Positions 46,009-54,775 of a stretch of 64,000 nt of DNA are shown here, one piece after another. A model generated the notes under the pieces. The model did not search any database and was not told the DNA's origin. It saw nothing but the letters and a program-made list of their open reading frames with translations. The stretch's first letter is position 1; each line of letters opens with the position of its first letter. The translations under genes were made by a program, and so were the position numbers. Source of the DNA: Peptococcaceae bacterium CEB3 (GTDB taxonomy: Bacteria > Bacillota > Desulfitobacteriia > Desulfitobacteriales > Desulfitobacteriaceae); contig LDXJ01000055.1 in assembly GCA_001029295.1 (NCBI GenBank), forward strand, positions 84,063 through 148,062. The letters are read 5' to 3'.

Positions 46009-46069
46009 AAGCGGTCCTAAGCGAGGGGTAAGAGTGGTCGTCAGCGGCGGGTAAGAAAGGAGTGGCGAC

Positions 46070-46438
46070 ATGTTTCTGTTTCAGATGATTATCCCGGCCT
46101 TTTTGGTCGGGGGTGTGATTTGTGTGATCGGACAGCTTCTGATGGATTTGACTAAACCTTCCTTCACTCCGGCCCATGTTCTGGTAACTTTTGTCACGGG
46201 CGGGGCCATTCTGGGGGCTTTGGGCTGGTACAAACCGCTCATCGAGATCGGAGGAGCGGGGGCCTCGGTCCCATTGTCAGGATTCGGTTACAGCCTGGCC
46301 AAAGGGGCTATGGATGCCGTGAGCCGCGAGGGGTTGATGGGAGCTCTCTCAGGAGGAGTTGCCGCTACGGCCGTAGGGATTGCCGCGGCGGTTCTGTTTG
46401 GGTATTTGGTTTCCATAGCGTTCAATCCGAAAGGGTAG
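46070..46438 (+). CDS. spoVAE: stage V sporulation protein AE
   Basis: SpoVAE (SpoVAEb type), 122 residues, membrane protein homologous to SpoVAC with three to four helices. GGVICVIGQLLMDLTKPSFTPAHVLVTFVTGGAILG and GGAGASVPLSGFGYSLAKGAM are typical. AAGAAAGGAG precedes the ATG. The spoVAA and spoVAB genes of Bacillus are absent here, as in many clostridia. Confidence 0.94.
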   Translation: MFLFQMIIPAFLVGGVICVIGQLLMDLTKPSFTPAHVLVTFVTGGAILGALGWYKPLIEIGGAGASVPLSGFGYSLAKGAMDAVSREGLMGALSGGVAATAVGIAAAVLFGYLVSIAFNPKG

Positions 46439-46445
46439 TGGAGAG

Positions 46446-47927
46446 ATGGGTGATGACCAAGAAAAAAGCACTCCGATCAGCAAGAATTATCAACACAATG
46501 TCGACTACCTGAACGAGCTTCTGGGGGTTCCCGACAGTTATGACGTTATTTTGCGGGAAATGACGATCAGCGGTAAGAAGGTCGCCATTTATTCGATCAA
46601 CGGCATGGTGGATACTCATGTGGCCAGTTACGTTCTGGATGCTATCATTGACCTGGAACGATCGGATCTCCTAGTCAATGCTTTGGACAAGCTGGTGAAG
46701 GGCCGGATCGTCGATCTTCAGGTCACGGAAGTCGACACGATGGAAAAAGTGCTCTACTTTATGCTTTCGGGCCCGATGGCCATCCTGGTCGAGGGCCAGG
46801 AAAAATCCATCATTGTCGACTTGCGCATGTATCCGGGCCGCCAGCCGGAAGAGCCGGATATTGAGCGGGTGACGAGAGGGTCCAGGGACGGGTTTACGGA
46901 GACGATGGTGTTTAATACGACCCTGATCCGGAGGCGCCTCCGGGATCCCCGGCTGCGCATGAAACTCGTGCAAGTGGGGAGACGCTCCAAGACCGATGTC
47001 TGTATTGCCTATATTGAAGATGTGACCAATGCCGACCTTGTCGACAAAATCGAGTCCGACATCAAGAAGATCCAGATCGACGGGATTCCCATGGCCGAAA
47101 AGAGTGTGGAGGAATTCATTCTCGGCAGCAAACTGTGGAATCCCTACCCGCGCGTCCGCTATACCGAGCGGCCGGACGTGGCGGCCATGCATATTCTCGA
47201 GGGGCATGTCATTATCATTGTGGACACCTCGCCCAGTGTCATCATTGCCCCCGCGACCTTTTGGCATCATGTCCAACACGCGGAGGAATACCGCCAGGAA
47301 CCGATTGTGGGGGCTTACTTGCGCTGGGTCCGCTTCATCGGTATCATGATTTGCCTGTTTCTCCTGCCGGTCTGGCTGGCCATTGTGACGAACCCCGGAG
47401 GGATACCCCATGGGCTCCAGTTTTTGGCCCCGGGCAAACCGACCAAAGTCCCCCTCTTTTGGCAGGTCCTGATCGCGGATTTTGGGGTAGATCTGGTCCG
47501 CATGGCCGCGATTCACACCCCAACTCCTCTGGCCACGGCACTTGGCTTAATTGCCGCTTTCATGATCGGAGACGTGGCGATCAAAGTCGGCATGTTTGCC
47601 CCGGACGTGATCATGTATGTGGCTTTCACCGCGGTGGGCACCTTTGCCACTCCCAGTTATGAATTGTCCCAGGCCAACCGCATAGCCCGTTTGTTTTTGG
47701 TTGTCATGGTAGGTGTGTTTCACGTTCCCGGCTTGATCATCGGTTTTGCCCTCTGGTTCTTTCTTCTGGTCAGAACCAAGTCCTTCGAAGTGCCCTATCT
47801 TTGGCCTTTGCTGCCTTTGGACTTGCAGGCTTTGAAGACGATCCTGGTGCGCGAGCCGGTGCCCATTCACAATACCAGACCTAAGAAGCTGCACACTCAG
47901 GACAAGACAAGGCAACCGAAAAAGTAG
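46446..47927 (+). CDS. spoVAF: SpoVAF, GerA-family spore protein
   Basis: A 493-residue member of the GerAA/SpoVAF family. It has a large N-terminal soluble domain (1-290) with REMTISGKKVAIYSINGMVD and MYPGRQPEEPDIERVTRGSRDGFTE, then about five membrane helices (about 295-450), and a basic C-terminal tail. It modulates germinant response or DPA release in relatives. It begins eight bases after spoVAE and ends the operon. Confidence 0.94.
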   Translation: MGDDQEKSTPISKNYQHNVDYLNELLGVPDSYDVILREMTISGKKVAIYSINGMVDTHVASYVLDAIIDLERSDLLVNALDKLVKGRIVDLQVTEVDTMEKVLYFMLSGPMAILVEGQEKSIIVDLRMYPGRQPEEPDIERVTRGSRDGFTETMVFNTTLIRRRLRDPRLRMKLVQVGRRSKTDVCIAYIEDVTNADLVDKIESDIKKIQIDGIPMAEKSVEEFILGSKLWNPYPRVRYTERPDVAAMHILEGHVIIIVDTSPSVIIAPATFWHHVQHAEEYRQEPIVGAYLRWVRFIGIMICLFLLPVWLAIVTNPGGIPHGLQFLAPGKPTKVPLFWQVLIADFGVDLVRMAAIHTPTPLATALGLIAAFMIGDVAIKVGMFAPDVIMYVAFTAVGTFATPSYELSQANRIARLFLVVMVGVFHVPGLIIGFALWFFLLVRTKSFEVPYLWPLLPLDLQALKTILVREPVPIHNTRPKKLHTQDKTRQPKK

Positions 47928-47975
47928 CGGTTATGGCAAGTGAGAACACAGGTTTAAAGAAAGGATGCTTGCTTT

Positions 47976-49235
47976 GTGAAAGTCGGGTTTCCCAGAGCTG
48001 TTTACTATTATGACTATTTCCCTTTTTGGGCCGGGTTTTTCGAGAGTTTGAATCTGGAGCTTGTCGCCTCACCCCTGACGAACCGGAGAATTATGGAATC
48101 AGGTCTCAAAAAAGCCAGTGACGAAACCTGTTTGCCGATTAAGATCCTGGCTGGGCATATTCAAGCCTTGAAGGATGTTGACGCTTTATTTCTGCCCCGT
48201 ATGGTGAGTACGGAGGAGCAAACTTATCTCTGTCCCAAACTGCTGGGCTTGCCTGAGAGCATTTTCCCGGCTGTACCCCAAGGCATGCCGGTGCTCACCG
48301 TTAATTTCAACCGGCGCTTGGGTAAACGTCGCCTCCTGGCCGAGTTGGAACATTTCGGCGCTTCTTTGGGCAAGAGCCGGGTGGAAGTCCACCGGGCTTT
48401 TGAACTGGGTGGCGAGTGGCAGGAACGCTTTGAAAAATCGCGTTTAAAGGGATTGAGTTTCGCGGAGAGCATGGAGGAGTTTGATCCGGTTGTGCGGCCA
48501 AAGCGGCGAAAGGCGGAGGAGGGCTCACAAAACCTGGCTTCCGCGACAGTGCGAGGGAAAGAACCGCCAGCGCGGGAAGGCCAAGGCGCAGAAGTTACCG
48601 GCCGGGAGGTTACTGAGCAGGAAGTTGTCGGCAGGGGGGGTTCTGACCGGGGGGTTGCTGAGCGGGAAGTTGTCGGCCGGGAGGTTACCGAGCGAAAAGT
48701 GGTGGGCGGGGAAGTTACTAATCGCAAGGTTGCTGGCAGGGAAGCTGCCGGCCGCGAACCGACGGGCAACACGCCGGAAGAAAGAAAGGAACCGTCTTTG
48801 ACGATTGCGCTCGTCGGTCATTCCTACCTGACACAGGAGACCTACGCCAATCTCAATTTGCTCGGCCGTCTGCAAAGCCAAGCCACGGTTCGCTTGGTGG
48901 AAGAGGTTGAAGCCGGGCGGATCGCGGAGGGACTGCGAAGCCAGCGCAAAGCGCTTTTCTGGAGCCATGCCCGCAAGATCCTGGGAGCCGGCAGTTTCTT
49001 CAGCCGGGGGGATGAGGTGGACGGAATCATCTATCTCTCTTGCTTTGGCTGCGGCACAGATTCCATTACCCAGGACCTCCTGGCCCGGGTAGCCCGCAGA
49101 GAACATAAGCCCTATATGGTGTTGACCCTGGATGAGCACAGCGGGGAAGCGGGGCTCGTAACCCGGTTGGAGGCCTTTTTGGACATGACGGAAAGGAGGG
49201 TTCGGCGTGAAAGTGACGTTTCCGCACATGGGTAA
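47976..49235 (+). CDS. COG3580-type activase-related protein (DUF2229) with repeat insert
   Basis: A 419-residue protein of the acyl-CoA dehydratase activase-related family. It begins MKVGFPRAVYYYDYFPFWAGFFESLNLEL and has SDETCLPIKILAGHIQAL. The C-terminal half has YLSCFGCGTDSITQDLL and VLTLDEHSGEAGLVTRLEAFLD. The Cys residues could bind a cluster. Between the halves, residues 204-263 are an insert of five-residue repeats. GTG 47976 has a rather far GAAAGG site. The next two genes overlap, making one unit. In other clostridia similar parts are fused in one very large protein. Function is not established. Confidence 0.8.
   Translation: MKVGFPRAVYYYDYFPFWAGFFESLNLELVASPLTNRRIMESGLKKASDETCLPIKILAGHIQALKDVDALFLPRMVSTEEQTYLCPKLLGLPESIFPAVPQGMPVLTVNFNRRLGKRRLLAELEHFGASLGKSRVEVHRAFELGGEWQERFEKSRLKGLSFAESMEEFDPVVRPKRRKAEEGSQNLASATVRGKEPPAREGQGAEVTGREVTEQEVVGRGGSDRGVAEREVVGREVTERKVVGGEVTNRKVAGREAAGREPTGNTPEERKEPSLTIALVGHSYLTQETYANLNLLGRLQSQATVRLVEEVEAGRIAEGLRSQRKALFWSHARKILGAGSFFSRGDEVDGIIYLSCFGCGTDSITQDLLARVARREHKPYMVLTLDEHSGEAGLVTRLEAFLDMTERRVRRESDVSAHG
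48585..48764 (+). repeat. 15-base coding repeats (five-residue period)
   Basis: Twelve in-frame degenerate units such as GREVT, EQEVV, EREVV, ERKVV, NRKVA, GREPT. They are rich in charged residues and may form a flexible or helical linker. At DNA level units share GGCCGGGAGGTTAC-like sequence. Confidence 0.8.
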
Positions 49236-50340
49236 TGCCTGGATCGTGATCCAAGCTTTGTTTGAAGCGCTGGACGTAGAGGTAGTGGTGCCGCCGCCGA
49301 CGGGCAAAGGAACACTCAACCTCGGCACGAAGCTGGCTCCCGAATCGGCCTGTCTGCCGTTAAAAATAAACTTGGGTAACTATATCGAGGCGGCGGCGAA
49401 GGGCGCGGATACCATTGTCATTACCGGCGGGACCGGGCCTTGCCGGTTCGGCTTTTATGGGGAAAGCGAGCGCCAAATCCTGGCTGACGCCGGCTATGAT
49501 TTTGAAGTGGTCATTCTCGAACCGCCGGATGGCAGCCTTTGGGGGCTGGCTCAGCGCATCCGCTATCTGGCCGGGAGCAAGAACTCCTGGGCCCGGATTG
49601 TGGGAGCCGTCCGCTTTGCCTACGAGAAGAGCGTTGTCCTGGATCAAGTTGAGGACCTGGTCCACGCGGCCCGGCCGCGTTTCGGCGACGCCGTGGCCGC
49701 GGAAAAGCTCTATGCCAAAGCGCGGCAGCACCTGATCGAAGGTACAAGTTATACATCCCTGCACCAAGTACCTCTCAGGCTGGCGCAGGCCATTCGGGAT
49801 CATCAGGCCGCAGGCGGGAGCGGGGACAAAGAGCCGCTCCGCGTCGGGATTGTGGGTGAAATCTATACTATCTTGGAACCCTTTGCCTCTCTGGATGTGG
49901 AGCAGCAGTTGGGTGCTTTGGGCGTCGAAGTGGACCGGTCTATTTATCTGTCGGGTTGGGTGGGGCAGCACGTCTTTCGCGGTTTGGCCCAGGGCTACCG
50001 GCCGCTGAGGGCCTATCCGCGTCTGGCCAAGCCCTACCTGGGGCACTTTGTCGGGGGGCACGGTCTTGAAACCGTAGGAGCCGCGGTGAATTTCGCCCGC
50101 CGGGGATTCGACGGGATCATTCAGCTTCTCCCCCTGGGGTGCATGCCGGAAATCGTCGCGGCCGGTATTTTGCCGCGTATTCAAGCGGATTTCTCCATCC
50201 CCATCATGACCTTAACCCTGGATGAACACACGGGACGAGCCGGCCTGCAGACCCGGGTGGAAGCTTTTGTGGACCTCTTGGAGAGGCGGAAAAGCGGAAG
50301 GTTGAAGCGAGGGAGTGTGTTAAGTGTTGCGGGAAAATGA
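49207..50340 (+). CDS. COG3581-type activase-related protein
   Basis: A 377-residue partner of the preceding gene. It begins MKVTFPHMGNAWIVIQALFEALDVEVV, then TKLAPESACLPLKINLGNYIEA, ITGGTGPCRFGFYGESERQIL, and near the end QLLPLGCMPEIVA with TLDEHTGRAGLQTRVEAF. Cys residues occur in the same contexts as in the preceding protein, so the two share ancestry. GTG 49207 lies 29 bases inside the preceding gene. The role is unknown; a reductive activation partner of the ATPase encoded next is plausible. Confidence 0.8.
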   Translation: MKVTFPHMGNAWIVIQALFEALDVEVVVPPPTGKGTLNLGTKLAPESACLPLKINLGNYIEAAAKGADTIVITGGTGPCRFGFYGESERQILADAGYDFEVVILEPPDGSLWGLAQRIRYLAGSKNSWARIVGAVRFAYEKSVVLDQVEDLVHAARPRFGDAVAAEKLYAKARQHLIEGTSYTSLHQVPLRLAQAIRDHQAAGGSGDKEPLRVGIVGEIYTILEPFASLDVEQQLGALGVEVDRSIYLSGWVGQHVFRGLAQGYRPLRAYPRLAKPYLGHFVGGHGLETVGAAVNFARRGFDGIIQLLPLGCMPEIVAAGILPRIQADFSIPIMTLTLDEHTGRAGLQTRVEAFVDLLERRKSGRLKRGSVLSVAGK

Positions 50341-51361
50341 GTATTATTTGGGGGTCGACGTGGGGTCTGTCAGCACGAATTTGGTGCTATTGGACGAACG
50401 AGAGCGGGTGGCGCAAACTCTCTATCTGAGGACGATGGGCCGGCCGATGCAGACCATCCAGGAAGGTTTGAGAATGCTGCGCAGCGAGTTCTCTCAGGCC
50501 CACATCGCCGGCGTGGGCACCACGGGCAGCGCTCGGCAACTCGCCGCCACCCTGCTCGGTGCGGATGTGGTCAAAAATGAAATCACCGCCCACGCTGTGG
50601 CCGCCTCCCGGCTGCACCCGGGGGTGCAGACCATTCTGGAAATCGGCGGGCAGGATTCCAAGATCATTTGCCTGCGCGACGGGGTGGTGGTCGATTTCGC
50701 CATGAATACGGTTTGCGCCGCGGGAACGGGTTCTTTTCTCGATCAGCAGGCCGCCCGCCTGGGCATCCCGATCGAAGAATTCGGCCCGACCGCGGTCCGG
50801 GCGGAGCATCCCGTGCGCATCGCCGGGCGGTGCTCGGTGTTTGCCGAATCCGATATGATTCATAAACAGCAACTGGGGCATTCTCTGCCGGACATCCTGG
50901 CGGGGCTCTGCCAGGCCATGGTGCGCAATTACCTGAACAACGTCGGCAAGAATAAGGAGATTATTTCCCCCATTCTCTTTCAGGGCGGGGTGGCCGCTAA
51001 CCCTGGCATTCGCCGGGCCTTCGAGCAGGAACTGGGTCAGGAGGTCGTCGTGCCTGAACACTTTGCGGTCATGGGCGCCTTAGGCGCCGCCTTTCTGGCC
51101 CAGGAACAGTTGGCTTCGCAGGGGGGGAGCGGGGCCGGTTCGCGTTTCCGCGGCTTGCAGTTGGCGGAAACAACCTTTCAGGCGGGTAGCTTCGAGTGCT
51201 CAGGCTGTGCCAACCGCTGCGAAGTGGTGGAAATTTTTGAGGACGGGCAAATTCTGGCCCGTTGGGGAGACCGCTGTGGCAAGTGGTCGGCGGCAAACAA
51301 AGCTGTGGCTCTTTCCCCGCACGGGGCGGGGAAAAAGACACAGGCAGGAATACGGGCTTGA
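50324..51361 (+). CDS. acyl-CoA dehydratase activase, BadF/BcrA/HgdC-type ATPase
   Basis: A 345-residue ASKHA-fold ATPase of the COG1924 family. It has LGVDVGSVSTNLVLLDE, GVGTTGSARQLAA, the core EIGGQDSKII, NTVCAAGTGSFLDQQAARLGI with the [4Fe-4S] ligand Cys, and AGRCSVFAESDMIHKQQ with the second Cys. Archetypes couple ATP to low-potential electron transfer into 2-hydroxyacyl-CoA dehydratase or benzoyl-CoA reductase. A C-terminal extension holds CSGCANRCEVVEI and further Cys, unlike small HgdC. GTG 50324 overlaps the preceding gene. No dehydratase subunits are visible nearby. Confidence 0.88.
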   Translation: MLRENEYYLGVDVGSVSTNLVLLDERERVAQTLYLRTMGRPMQTIQEGLRMLRSEFSQAHIAGVGTTGSARQLAATLLGADVVKNEITAHAVAASRLHPGVQTILEIGGQDSKIICLRDGVVVDFAMNTVCAAGTGSFLDQQAARLGIPIEEFGPTAVRAEHPVRIAGRCSVFAESDMIHKQQLGHSLPDILAGLCQAMVRNYLNNVGKNKEIISPILFQGGVAANPGIRRAFEQELGQEVVVPEHFAVMGALGAAFLAQEQLASQGGSGAGSRFRGLQLAETTFQAGSFECSGCANRCEVVEIFEDGQILARWGDRCGKWSAANKAVALSPHGAGKKTQAGIRA

Positions 51362-51501
51362 AGATCGTGTGCGTGTCAAGATATAATATTAGCTGCCCGG
51401 TGGTACGATGGAGCCGGACAGTTTATTTTTGCGCACGGGGTGTTAACAGTGCGTCCCCCTCGCTTTTTCCGGGTGCATCAAATCGATCGACGGAGGAGAC
51501 T

Positions 51502-52254
51502 ATGCAACACGCGTTTTCCAGAACGGAACTGCTCATTGGGGCTGCCGGTTTAGCCAAACTGGCTCAAAGCACGGTCATACTTTTCGGCGTGGGCGGGGTC
51601 GGATCCTATGCGGCGGAAGCCCTGGCCCGGGCCGGCGTGGGACACCTGATCCTGGTTGATTATGACGATATCTGCTTAACGAACCTTAACCGCCAGGTGC
51701 ACGCTTTGCGCTCAACTGTGGGCCAAGCCAAGGTAGAGGCTATGAAAGCGCGCATTCTCGAAATCAATCCCAAAGCCAAAGTCGAAGCGATCAAGGAATT
51801 TTATGAGGTTGAGAAGGCGGATCGATTGCTCGCTCCTCGGCCGGATTACGTGGTTGACGCCATCGATACGGTTGCCGGCAAAGTAAGTCTGGCTAAAGAG
51901 TGTTTGCGGCGCGAAATTCCTCTTATCGCGTCTATGGGTGCGGGCAACCGTCTGAGTGCGGCGAATTACAGGGTTGCGGACCTTGCTGAGACCACGGGGG
52001 ATCCACTGGCGAAAGCGGTGCGCAAATTACTGCGCAAGGAAGGGATCACCCAAGGCCTCAAGGTGGTATTTTCCCCGGATCTTCCGCTCACACCGCTGCC
52101 CATAGAAGCGGACTGCCGCAGCCACTGCATTTGTCCGGGTGGAGATGCGCACTGCGCGCAAAAACGCCAAATCCCCGGCAGCATTTCCTTTGTTCCTTCC
52201 GTGGTCGGGCTTCTCTTGGCCGGGGAGGTCGTCCGGGACTTGCTGCGGAGCTGA
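51502..52254 (+). CDS. tcdA: tRNA threonylcarbamoyladenosine dehydratase TcdA
   Basis: E1-like ThiF-fold enzyme, 250 residues, which cyclises t6A to ct6A in tRNA. It has the ATP-binding GVGGVGSYAAEALARAGVGHLILVD, NLNRQ, and the TcdA-typical C-terminal region with CRSHCICPGGDAHCAQKRQIPGSISFVPSVVGLLLAGEVV. CGGAGGAG precedes ATG 51502; the longer upstream frame overlaps the activase and is not used. There is no link in function to its neighbours. Confidence 0.92.
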   Translation: MQHAFSRTELLIGAAGLAKLAQSTVILFGVGGVGSYAAEALARAGVGHLILVDYDDICLTNLNRQVHALRSTVGQAKVEAMKARILEINPKAKVEAIKEFYEVEKADRLLAPRPDYVVDAIDTVAGKVSLAKECLRREIPLIASMGAGNRLSAANYRVADLAETTGDPLAKAVRKLLRKEGITQGLKVVFSPDLPLTPLPIEADCRSHCICPGGDAHCAQKRQIPGSISFVPSVVGLLLAGEVVRDLLRS

Positions 52255-52435
52255 TTATGCCAACTCCGTTATCGCGCATTCGTTGGGTTCACCGGTAGAA
52301 TGCGAGGTTGTCCGGATCATAGGCTTAGTCCAAATAAGCGAACCGGACCCTAATTCTGCTTGTCAAATTAAGGAAGTTATATTAATATAAGTCCAGTGAC
52401 AGTGTTGAGGTATAATTTATGTGGGGTAATGGGAA
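52255..52435 (+). promoter_or_regulatory. AT-rich leader with candidate fic promoter
   Basis: TTGTCA (52360-52365), 17 bases, TAATAT (52383-52388) is a possible sigma-A promoter. This stretch and the fic gene have lower GC than their surroundings, which fits acquisition. Confidence 0.35.
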
Positions 52436-53101
52436 ATGCGCGATTTTCAGGATAAATATGAATTGACCAAGGAGCAAAGTCTCTTTTTGGCCAAGAAAAA
52501 ATGGGATGAAAATATCTATTGCGGTATGAGGATGGAAGGCCGGAACATCACCTTCCCGCAGACGCAGACTATCTTAAACGGTGTGAATGTGCCGGGTCTT
52601 ACTCTGGACGACATTCAAGCGGTTTTGAACATGCGTGATGCCTGGCGGTATCTTATTTCCTCTGTTTCTGAGCCGGTTTCTCTTTCCTATGTCTGCAAAC
52701 TTAATGAATATGTTGCGAGAAATGAAGCTCTTGGATGGGGCGTTCTACGGACAGGGAACGTGGGCATATCCGGTATGGACTATGTGCCGCCGGTCCCTGA
52801 CAGCGAAGAAGTGGAGCAGGAGCTTACCGATATCTTGTCGTCGGACCGGACGACCACGGAAAAGGCCATCGTTGCCTTTCTCTGGGGTGCAAGGCGGCAA
52901 ATGTTCTGGGACGGCAATAAAAGGACTTCCCTCTTGCTGGCCAATAAGATTTTGATCGAGAACGGAAACGGAATATTGACCATTACCGAAAAGAACATGG
53001 CACAGTTCAACGACCTGCTCGTGGCGTACTATGACACAAACGATATGAGCCTTATTAAGGTGTTCTTGTATGAATATGCCATCAGCGGCATCGACTTCTG
53101 A
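52436..53101 (+). CDS. Fic-domain protein with altered active site
   Basis: A 221-residue Fic protein. The motif is QMFWDGNKR (residues 155-163), so the catalytic His of HxFx(D/E)GNxxR is Gln155 while Asp159, Gly160, Asn161 and Arg163 remain. An N-terminal segment MRMEGRNITFPQT resembles the inhibitory helix (S/T)xxxE(G/N) but has Gly and Arg at key places. Loss of the His normally abolishes AMP transfer. No Phd-like partner is adjacent. It may be inactive, bind nucleotide only, or use other chemistry. Confidence 0.85.
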   Translation: MRDFQDKYELTKEQSLFLAKKKWDENIYCGMRMEGRNITFPQTQTILNGVNVPGLTLDDIQAVLNMRDAWRYLISSVSEPVSLSYVCKLNEYVARNEALGWGVLRTGNVGISGMDYVPPVPDSEEVEQELTDILSSDRTTTEKAIVAFLWGARRQMFWDGNKRTSLLLANKILIENGNGILTITEKNMAQFNDLLVAYYDTNDMSLIKVFLYEYAISGIDF

Positions 53102-53191
53102 ACCCCGGTTGACCATTACCACTTGGATTGCCGGTTACTGAACCAAAACAGCGGACAAAATACGGAGTGACGGTTATATGTTCGCTTTGCC

Positions 53192-54727
53192 TTAGACGCG
53201 GTTTTTCCGGCGCCGAAACCAAAAGGGTTTCTTTTCAAGGCCCTGCTGAAGGGTTTCCTGTGTCGCGGTTGCCACCGGGTGGAGACCAGGGTTCCGCTCT
53301 TGGTTTCCCTCTTCGGTGCGCAAGTTTTGCCTGTTTGTTTCCGTGTTCCGCTCTGCTGTTCCCGCGGACGGCCTCCCGGCCTGCGGGACGAGCTTAGTAC
53401 GGACGGCGAAGTAGACGATGCCCATGAGGATAATGAGGGCTGCGCCCAAGATGAAAGAAGGGCGTTGATCAGGCAAAGCAAAAGCCGAGAGAAAGATAAG
53501 GATGAAGATCGCTCCGACCAGGGCGTTGGTTACCGGATAGCCCGTGACATGAAAGACGTGGGCTTCTTCTTTTGCTCGGGAGGCCAAGCGGGGATAGAGT
53601 TTCCAATGGGCGAGAGCTATGGTCACGACATTGACGAGAGAGAGCAGCCCGCTGGCGCCGGTGACCAACAAATAGAGTTGGTTGGGTATTAAGTAGGACA
53701 GGATGCCGACCCCGAGGAGGAAGGCGTTGGAGAAGAGGAGGGCTCTCAGGGGGACATTTTTGCGGTTGAGCCGGAAAAAGTATTTGGGGGCCTGTCCTTT
53801 ATCGGCTAAAGCGTGAAGCATGCGCGAGACGCCGAACATGCTGGCATTCATAGCGGAGAGGGCGGCGGTCAAAATGACGAAGTTCATGATGTCCAGGGCG
53901 AAGGGAATGCGGGAGGACTGGAGAGAGAGGACGTAGGGGCTGGCGGAAGCGTTGTAGACCGACCAGGGGTGAACGAGGAGCAAGAGAAAGAGGGAACCGA
54001 CGTAGAGGAGCGTAACCAAAATCGAAGTGGCCAAGACGACGTTGGGGACGGTTTTCTGTGGCTTTTTCGATTGGTTGATCGCCAAGCCCACGACCGAAGT
54101 CCCGGAGTAAGCGTAAAAGACCAGAAGCAAGGAACCCAGAAAGCCGGTCGTGCCCCTGGGAAAGAAAGGGGCCGAGGTGAGGTTGTGCCAGCCGGTGGGC
54201 GGTTGAAGCCAGGGTGTAAAAACCAGGACGACCCCTAGGATGATAAAGCCGAGCAGGGCGATGACTTTGACGATGGATAAGGCAGATTCGGCTTGGCCGA
54301 ATCCCTTGGCGCCGATCAGGTTGAGGACCGTGAGGGCCAGGGCAAAGCCTATGACAAACATCCACTGGGGGACTGCGGGAAACCAGCGGCCGGAGAAAAT
54401 CGCCGCCGCGGTGACTTCACTGGACATAGTCAGAATGCCTGAGATCCAATAGAGCCAGCCGATGACAAACCCGGTGCCGGTTCCGAAGGCTTTTCCCGCA
54501 TAGCTTTGAAAGGACCCTTCCTCCGGATCGAGTAGGGAGAGTTCGGCCAGAAAGGAGAGGTTGAAATACATCAGGATTCCGAGCAGGGCATAAGCCAAGA
54601 GAACGGAAGGCCCCGCGGCTTGGAGGGTCAAGCCGGCTCCCAGGAACATACCGGCTCCGATGATGCTGCCTAAAGCAGTCATGGTTAAAGAGAAGCCGGA
54701 CATCTTTTTGCTGCGGCGTTCAGCCAT
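53192..54727 (-). CDS. APC-superfamily amino acid permease
   Basis: A 511-residue permease with 12 predicted helices up to about residue 445. It starts with SGFSLTMTALGSIIGAGMFLGAGLTLQAAGPS, the substrate-binding GSIIGAGMFL motif of APC transporters. The last 60 residues are a hydrophilic tail (RNTETNRQNLRTEEGNQ...) unusual for the family. ATG 54727 follows GGGGGA. Substrate cannot be told. It is convergent with fic. Confidence 0.93.
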   Translation of the reverse strand: MAERRSKKMSGFSLTMTALGSIIGAGMFLGAGLTLQAAGPSVLLAYALLGILMYFNLSFLAELSLLDPEEGSFQSYAGKAFGTGTGFVIGWLYWISGILTMSSEVTAAAIFSGRWFPAVPQWMFVIGFALALTVLNLIGAKGFGQAESALSIVKVIALLGFIILGVVLVFTPWLQPPTGWHNLTSAPFFPRGTTGFLGSLLLVFYAYSGTSVVGLAINQSKKPQKTVPNVVLATSILVTLLYVGSLFLLLLVHPWSVYNASASPYVLSLQSSRIPFALDIMNFVILTAALSAMNASMFGVSRMLHALADKGQAPKYFFRLNRKNVPLRALLFSNAFLLGVGILSYLIPNQLYLLVTGASGLLSLVNVVTIALAHWKLYPRLASRAKEEAHVFHVTGYPVTNALVGAIFILIFLSAFALPDQRPSFILGAALIILMGIVYFAVRTKLVPQAGRPSAGTAERNTETNRQNLRTEEGNQERNPGLHPVATATQETLQQGLEKKPFWFRRRKNRV

Positions 54728-54775
54728 GAAAAAAATCCCCCTTTTCCTCAGCCCCGGTTGGGCTTCGGACCTAGT

